Assembly: GCA_905182825.1 (NCBI GenBank)
Contig: CAJJDJ010000081.1
Coordinates: forward strand, 1-10,452
Origin: Thiotrichaceae bacterium UBA7359
GTDB lineage: Bacteria; Pseudomonadota; Gammaproteobacteria; Eutrophobiales; Eutrophobiaceae
Direction: 5' to 3'
Length of the DNA stretch: 10,452 nt
Under the pieces are notes generated by a model. That model was not told where the DNA came from, did no database searches, and saw only the letters and a list, made by a program, of their open reading frames with translations. Below are positions 5,932-10,452 of this stretch, one piece after another (position 1 is the stretch's first letter; every line of letters starts with the position of its first letter). A program made the position numbers and the translations under genes.

Positions 5932-7113
5932 TCAATTTGTAATAGGCTGAAGTGTATAAGCTTTTATACTAAGCGAAAACTCTTCCAACGCTACTATACC
6001 TGTTGATTCTGCCTCTCTACACCAATTCTGTAGATCTCTTACTAAAGTTTCACGTGTTGCTGTCTTTTCTGTCCATATCTCTTGTAGGCGCTGCTTAAAC
6101 ATATACACCTCATTTAGTGTGTCGCTATGCTCGAGAATACTCTCTAAACGCAGACGCGCATTCATATCTAGTAGACTATCCGCCCTACTCATCAACTTTT
6201 TCCCCCGGCGCAATAATGTTCTTCCTGTCATATTAGCCTTGCGCATTTCATCCTTATGAACATGACCGATTACTTCATGCGCATAGTCAGACATTACATG
6301 CCACCGATTAGAAATAATCGCACATACGGTATCATAATTAATTAACGAATTTTCATCGTTAAATCTTGGCGTCGGCGCAATTCTTCTAACTTTTGCTAGA
6401 CCGATTACAGTTAACAGTTGTATATATTGCCAACCAAGGTCAAATTCCCATCGTTTGTTAGAAAACTTTGCCGAGCTGGCAAATGCATGATGATTATTAT
6501 GAAGTTCTTCACCACCAATAAAAATACCTATAGGAATAATATTGCTGGAAGCATCAGATGATTCAAAATTTCTGTAACCACAATAATGTCCAACGCCATT
6601 AATTACTCCCGCTGCAAAAAAAGGAGTCCAAGCCATTTGTATCGCCCAAATCGAGATGCCTAGTACGCCGAACAATGAAAAGTTGATTAGAAACAAACAG
6701 AAAATACCGAGAAAAGTAAATTTGCTATACAAATTGCGTTCTATCCAATCTTCTGGTGTCTCATGTCCATATTTCTCGAGAGTACTCTGATTCTTTGTCT
6801 CGGTACGATATAATTCGACTCCATCCCAAAGAACTTTATCAATACCATGAATTATTGGGCTATGTGGATCTTCCTCGGTCTCAACCTTAGCATGGTGTTT
6901 ACGATGTACTGCAACCCATTCTTTTGTACCCATAGCCGTAGTTAACCACAACCAAAAACGAAAAAAATGGCTTATAAACGGATGCAATTCAAGTGCATGG
7001 TGTGCTTGATAGCGATGTAGATAAATCGTAATAGCAACAATTGTGATATGCGTCACACCAAAAATGACTAGGGCATACCCCCACCATGGCAAAATCACCA
7101 AGCCATTAAACAT
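5932..7113 (-). CDS. DesA-like membrane fatty acid desaturase
   Basis: This is an integral-membrane, di-iron delta-9-type desaturase that introduces a cis double bond into acyl chains of lipids or acyl-CoA, lowering membrane melting temperature. The three histidine boxes are complete: HRYQAH (33-38), HRKHH (70-74) and HNNHH (205-209), with an extra GHYCGYRNF (175-183). Hydrophobic segments lie at about 10-31, 47-62, 131-157 and 160-175, consistent with four membrane passes and cytoplasmic histidines. Residues from about 250 to 393 form a charged helical tail, which I recall in Pseudomonas DesA-type enzymes (about 394 residues). The part from about 318 onward resembles the C-terminus of ISL3-family transposases. 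GAGG (7123-7126) lies 9 bases before the ATG. The gene stands alone, divergent from the ABC operon and convergent with rpmG. Acyl-lipid versus acyl-CoA substrate cannot be decided. Confidence 0.9.
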   Translation of the reverse strand: MFNGLVILPWWGYALVIFGVTHITIVAITIYLHRYQAHHALELHPFISHFFRFWLWLTTAMGTKEWVAVHRKHHAKVETEEDPHSPIIHGIDKVLWDGVELYRTETKNQSTLEKYGHETPEDWIERNLYSKFTFLGIFCLFLINFSLFGVLGISIWAIQMAWTPFFAAGVINGVGHYCGYRNFESSDASSNIIPIGIFIGGEELHNNHHAFASSAKFSNKRWEFDLGWQYIQLLTVIGLAKVRRIAPTPRFNDENSLINYDTVCAIISNRWHVMSDYAHEVIGHVHKDEMRKANMTGRTLLRRGKKLMSRADSLLDMNARLRLESILEHSDTLNEVYMFKQRLQEIWTEKTATRETLVRDLQNWCREAESTGIVALEEFSLSIKAYTLQPITN

Positions 7114-7199
7114 ATTTCATAACCTCATCATATTATTTAAAATCATCTCAAAATTATTTGCTTTTATCCATATATAAAAATTAAATTTTCGAAAGCTAC

Positions 7200-7227
7200 T
7201 TGCAAGTTATCATGTAATAAGAATAAT
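7200..7227 (+). promoter_or_regulatory. Possible promoter of the ABC operon with near-leaderless start
   Basis: TTGCAA (7200-7205, 4 of 6 matches to the -35 consensus) and AATAAT (7222-7227, 5 of 6 to the -10 consensus) are 16 bases apart. Transcription would begin around 7233-7237, at or within a few bases of the ATG at 7237. No Shine-Dalgarno sequence precedes that ATG. The bases are AT-rich, so a chance match is possible. Confidence 0.35.
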
Positions 7228-7236
7228 ACCTGCGCT

Positions 7237-8202
7237 ATGAACAGTGAAATACTTATATCAGTTCAAAAACTTTCGCGTTCCTATGGTCAACAAAGAGCCA
7301 TCGAAGATGTTAGCTTTGATATTCATCGTGGCGAAATTCTTGGTTTCCTAGGTCCAAACGGCGCTGGTAAATCAACCACAATGCAAATAATCTGCGGTGT
7401 ACTTGCAGCTCATCATGGTTCCGTTAATATTAACGGCTATGATATCAATGAAGCACCACAATTGGCAAAAAATCACATTGGATTTTTACCAGAAGAACCA
7501 CCTTTATATAACGATTTAACCGTCAATGAATATTTAAATTATACGGCAAAACTTCGTGGCATTAAAAAAAATGACTTAATAGGCGCCGTTAGTTTAAGTA
7601 AGGAACGCTGTGGTCTGGAGAATGTTGGTTCACGTCTCATACAAAACCTGTCTAAGGGTTATAAACAACGCGTTGGTATTGCTCAAGCTATTATTCATTC
7701 ACCTTCGGTTATCATCCTTGACGAACCTACTTCAGGACTCGATCCTATTCAGATTCGCGAAATACGAGAATTGATGCGCGAGTTAGGTGAAGATCATAGT
7801 GTCATATTATCAACGCATATATTATCGGAAGTACATAGTCTCTGTGATCGGGTCTTGATCATCGATCAGGGTCATATAGTTTTAGATCAATCATTGAATC
7901 AATTAGAAAATAGTTCGACCGAACCTGACAGCATCGAAATTGGATTACGGAATCCACCTAAGTTGGAATCACTACTTTGCATAGAAGGTATCGCCTCTGT
8001 TAAAAACATCAACAAAGAAACTTTACGTATTAATTTTAATACAAAGTCAAACATGATTGATACTATTGTGAAAAAATCAATTTCAGAAAACTGGGGTTTA
8101 TTCAAACTTAAGCCAGAAGGCACCTCGCTTGAAGAAACATTTATGCGATTGACACATGATGATAGTGATCGACTAGAAAAAAAGATAATACAAAATGATT
8201 AA
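7237..8202 (+). CDS. ABC transporter ATPase, GldA/CcmA type
   Basis: This is the cytoplasmic ATP-hydrolysing subunit of an ABC-2-type exporter. The 321-residue protein has Walker A GPNGAGKST (39-47), a Q-loop position read as GFLPEEPPLY (82-91, with Glu86 where many ABC proteins have Gln), signature LSKGYKQRV (138-146), Walker B VIILDEP (158-164), D-loop SGLD (166-169) and switch His194 in STHILSEV. After about residue 215 comes an accessory domain ending in the SLEETFMRLT motif, typical of this subfamily. The Glu in the Q-loop region is, from memory, common in GldA-like proteins. No Shine-Dalgarno precedes the only plausible start codon. The 3' end overlaps the permease gene by 8 bases. The family is clear; the substrate is unknown. 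Confidence 0.93.
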   Translation: MNSEILISVQKLSRSYGQQRAIEDVSFDIHRGEILGFLGPNGAGKSTTMQIICGVLAAHHGSVNINGYDINEAPQLAKNHIGFLPEEPPLYNDLTVNEYLNYTAKLRGIKKNDLIGAVSLSKERCGLENVGSRLIQNLSKGYKQRVGIAQAIIHSPSVIILDEPTSGLDPIQIREIRELMRELGEDHSVILSTHILSEVHSLCDRVLIIDQGHIVLDQSLNQLENSSTEPDSIEIGLRNPPKLESLLCIEGIASVKNINKETLRINFNTKSNMIDTIVKKSISENWGLFKLKPEGTSLEETFMRLTHDDSDRLEKKIIQND

Positions 8203-8941
8203 TAATATAAGTTTAATTGCAATCAATGAATTAAGGCGTCTATTTAAATCACCATTTGCGTGGATCATTCTCGCAACAACACAGTTTCTTATGGCAATCT
8301 TCTTTTATTTATTACTATCCCAGTATATGGGTGCTTCTTCCGTAACATCCGGCTTGACGGATATCGTTGTTTCTGGAATGTATCAAATATACGGCGTAAT
8401 TATGTTATTGATCTCACCACTTTTAACCATGCGTTTAATTACAGAAGAGCGTCGACTAGGCACGATTAAATTATTAGTTTCCTCACCGATAACAATTACC
8501 GAGTTAGTGCTCGGCAAGTATTTTGGAATTATGATATTTTATTGTTTAATATTATTAATGATTAACTTAATGCCTGTATCATTAATGTTTGGTACACAGC
8601 TTGATCTAGGTCAAATCGCATCTGGACTAATAGGTTTGTTGTTATTGATGTCCACGTTTGCAGCGATTGGTTTGTTTATTTCATCATTAACAAGTTCGCC
8701 AGCTATTGCTTCTATTAGTACCTTCGGTGTTCTATTTTTGCTGTGGATAATTAACTTTGCAGGCATCAATGCCTCTGAAAGTATGGCAGAAGTATTTGCT
8801 TATATGTCGCTGCTTAAACACTATACCAATTTATTAACCGGCGTTTTCAATTCAGTTGATGTTTTATTTTATATCATAGTCTCCTTCTTTTTCATTATCT
8901 TGAGCATCTGGCGTCTGGATGCTGAAAGGATTTATGGCTAA
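8195..8941 (+). CDS. ABC-2 type permease, GldF-like
   Basis: This is the membrane channel subunit partnering the ATPase just upstream. The 248-residue protein has about six hydrophobic segments, near residues 22-42, 60-80, 106-131, 140-165, 171-190 and 222-239, the usual ABC-2 topology. The cytoplasmic stretch RLITEERRLGTIKLLVSSPI (80-99), between the second and third segments, is the conserved ABC-2 coupling region with its EER and GT(I/L)xLL pattern. The N-terminal NELRRLFKSPFAW is typical of GldF/NosY-like permeases. Its ATG lies within the ATPase gene (8-base overlap), so expression is coupled and the two products should assemble in equal amounts. The next gene starts 6 bases after the stop. 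The substrate cannot be inferred. Confidence 0.9.
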   Translation: MINNISLIAINELRRLFKSPFAWIILATTQFLMAIFFYLLLSQYMGASSVTSGLTDIVVSGMYQIYGVIMLLISPLLTMRLITEERRLGTIKLLVSSPITITELVLGKYFGIMIFYCLILLMINLMPVSLMFGTQLDLGQIASGLIGLLLLMSTFAAIGLFISSLTSSPAIASISTFGVLFLLWIINFAGINASESMAEVFAYMSLLKHYTNLLTGVFNSVDVLFYIIVSFFFIILSIWRLDAERIYG

Positions 8942-8947
8942 TTAAAG

Positions 8948-10318
8948 ATGTTCGTAACCAAAAAAACAAGACTGCAAAGTCGCCTCAACAGTATCATTAT
9001 GTTCTGTTTGTTGTGTATAAGCGTAGGGCTCTTGTCGTGGATGAGTCATGAATATCCCATAGAATATGATTGGACAACTAATGGCCGACATACTCTCTCC
9101 AATGCAAGTCAAGATCTATTGGCACAGATGCCAGACAAGATTGAGGTCACATCTTATGCAAAAGAAAACTCTCAACTACGCGACGCAATTAGAAAATTCA
9201 TAGGCAAGTATCAACATCATAAACCGGAAATAGTATTACGTTTTGTAAACCCGGATGCAGTCCCCGATGAAATGCGTAACCTTGGCATTAGTGTGAATGG
9301 CGAGATTATTATCCATTATCAAGGGCGAAGTGAACATGTGATGTCCGATGAAGAACAAGTCTTTACTAACGCATTGCAACGACTGGCACGCAATCAAGAG
9401 CGCTGGATCGCCTTCGTTGAAGGTCATGGCGAACGTAACGTATTGGGTGATAAAAATCACGATATGGGGGAATGGGTTAAGCAATTATTTAATCAAGGTT
9501 ACCGTGTGCAATCAATCAACCTTATCGATACACAAACAATTCCTGATAACACAGAAATTTTGATCATCGCTGGACCGCGCATCGATTATCTTCCAGGTGA
9601 AGTGGAAATCATCATTAATTATATTAATGACGGTGGTAATTTATTATGGTTACAAGAGCCAGGTCCTCTTTATAATCTTGATGCTTTAGCTAAAGTACTT
9701 TCCTTAGAATTTTATAATGGCACTGTAATTGATTATGCTGGACAATTGATAGGTATCAATGACCCTACCATTTCACTCATCACTAAAACATTGTATTCAC
9801 CACACCCTTTGACCGACGGATTTGAATTTACAACCTTATTTCCTATGGCTCGCGCTATAAAATTGTTAGAGAGCCGTATTTGGACAGCTAAACCATTACT
9901 AAATACGGGAGACCATACATGGAATGAAACCACGAAGCTGAAAGACACCGTTGAGTTCAATAAAGACAGCGACACATTGGGTCCTTTGACTATTGGCATA
10001 AGTCTAGAACGTGAAGTCGAAACGAAAGAAGAAGAACTAGTTGTCCAGCAACAACGCATCGTCGTTTTAGGTGATGGAGATTTTCTTTCAAACACCTACC
10101 TTGCTAATAGCGGTAATAATGAATTAGGCACACGAATAGTAAACTGGTTAAGTAGCGATGATGAGTTCATACCTATCCCACCAAAAGTATCAAATGATAT
10201 ACAATTAAGTATCTCACCCATTATCCTTGGTATTATTGGTATTTTATTTTTATTTGTATTACCTGCAATATTAATCGCTGTCGGCATTACTATTGGTTTA
10301 AAAAGAAAAAACCAATAA
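8948..10318 (+). CDS. GldG-like ABC auxiliary membrane protein
   Basis: This is the substrate-binding-like or auxiliary subunit that accompanies GldA/GldF-type ABC-2 transporters. The 456-residue protein has an N-terminal membrane anchor (about 14-32) and a C-terminal one (about 424-450), with a large domain of about 390 residues between, probably extracytoplasmic. Early residues show DWTTNGRHTLSNASQDLLAQ (41-60), the characteristic start of GldG-type domains, and the late segment IVVLGDGDFLSNTYL (371-385) followed by VNWL (398-401) is the other recognisable family block. Alpha/beta strands such as IAFVEGHGE (154-162) and ILIIAGP (204-210) suggest a Rossmann-like fold. It starts 6 bases after the permease stop without a good Shine-Dalgarno. 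In Bacteroidetes GldG is needed for gliding; in gammaproteobacteria its role is unknown. Confidence 0.85.
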   Translation: MFVTKKTRLQSRLNSIIMFCLLCISVGLLSWMSHEYPIEYDWTTNGRHTLSNASQDLLAQMPDKIEVTSYAKENSQLRDAIRKFIGKYQHHKPEIVLRFVNPDAVPDEMRNLGISVNGEIIIHYQGRSEHVMSDEEQVFTNALQRLARNQERWIAFVEGHGERNVLGDKNHDMGEWVKQLFNQGYRVQSINLIDTQTIPDNTEILIIAGPRIDYLPGEVEIIINYINDGGNLLWLQEPGPLYNLDALAKVLSLEFYNGTVIDYAGQLIGINDPTISLITKTLYSPHPLTDGFEFTTLFPMARAIKLLESRIWTAKPLLNTGDHTWNETTKLKDTVEFNKDSDTLGPLTIGISLEREVETKEEELVVQQQRIVVLGDGDFLSNTYLANSGNNELGTRIVNWLSSDDEFIPIPPKVSNDIQLSISPIILGIIGILFLFVLPAILIAVGITIGLKRKNQ

Positions 10319-10319
10319 A

Positions 10320-10452
10320 GTGAATAAGCGCGTTCGGCTTAACATCGGTTTGCTAGTTTTTATTATCTTGCTGTCTTCAGCTATTCTCATGCCACAAGAC
10401 GAAGCAAATCAAGTTCTACCGCGACTGACTACAATAGATCAGAAAGACATCT
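10320..10452 (+). CDS. DUF4340-type membrane-anchored protein, N-terminal part
   Basis: A GTG start one base after the GldG-like stop opens a frame that stays open to the window edge, giving 44 codons. The product begins MNKRVRLNIG and runs into a single hydrophobic segment at about residues 8-24, a probable signal anchor. It is followed by a short linker and PRLTTIDQKDI (34-44). That layout, with the LTxLD-like start of the soluble domain, is how I recall DUF4340 proteins beginning; these commonly follow the GldG-like gene in gammaproteobacterial operons. The rest lies outside the window, so the domain call rests on context and a short match. The spacing shows it belongs to the same operon; GTG and a weak ribosome site suggest coupling to the gene before it. 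Confidence 0.65.
   Translation, partial: MNKRVRLNIGLLVFIILLSSAILMPQDEANQVLPRLTTIDQKDI

Noticed and set aside
7187..7194. Palindrome TTTCGAAA between the desaturase and ABC genes as a lipid-regulator operator
   Set aside because: It is only 8 bases and A/T-dominated, and does not resemble the DesT or FabR operators I know; a chance occurrence is likely.
9733..10095. 120-codon open frame on the minus strand inside the GldG-like gene
   Set aside because: It has low-complexity Ser/Val-rich composition and no ribosome site, and lies wholly opposite a well-supported gene.

Overview
The window looks like an ordinary stretch of chromosome from an AT-rich gammaproteobacterium. The main evidence is gene order. 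A minus-strand run coaBC-dut-algC-argB-slmA lies opposite an rpmB-rpmG pair, the arrangement known from Pseudomonas and relatives. The SlmA, Dut, L28 and L33 proteins are also close to their E. coli or Pseudomonas counterparts. I see no insertion sequences, phage genes, CRISPR arrays, tRNAs or rRNAs. I cannot name the genus; the composition would suit a marine, sulfur-oxidising or methylotrophic lineage, but that is only a guess.

Layout. Positions 1-495 (+) hold the 3' end of a lysine-rich coiled-coil protein. It runs tail to tail into slmA and overlaps it by 12 bases; its intrinsic terminator lies inside the slmA coding sequence (514-547). Positions 484-5083 (-) form a tightly packed gene string, read from high to low coordinate: coaBC (CoA synthesis), dut (dUTP removal), algC (mannose/glucose phosphate isomerisation for surface sugars), argB (arginine synthesis) and slmA (nucleoid occlusion of division). 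Junctions overlap by 29, 1 and 8 bases; only algC-argB has a real gap (78 bases). Positions 5084-5480 are a divergent intergenic region with a good rpmB promoter and a weaker coaBC promoter. The radC gene found here in many relatives is absent.

Positions 5481-5887 (+) encode ribosomal proteins L28 and L33; L33 is only 51 codons long. Positions 5932-7113 (-) encode a DesA-like membrane fatty acid desaturase with all three histidine boxes and a long helical tail. After a 123-base divergent gap, 7237-10452 (+) is a four-gene operon: a GldA-type ABC ATPase, an ABC-2 permease, a GldG-like auxiliary membrane protein, and the start of a DUF4340-type protein cut by the window edge. This ABC set is widespread outside gliding bacteria, and its substrate is unknown.

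I found no convincing new biological system. The points most worth a second look are the terminator embedded in slmA, the poorly understood ABC/GldG/DUF4340 operon with an almost leaderless start, the transposase-like tail of the desaturase, an unusual active-site loop in AlgC, and a dyad at the predicted coaBC transcription start.
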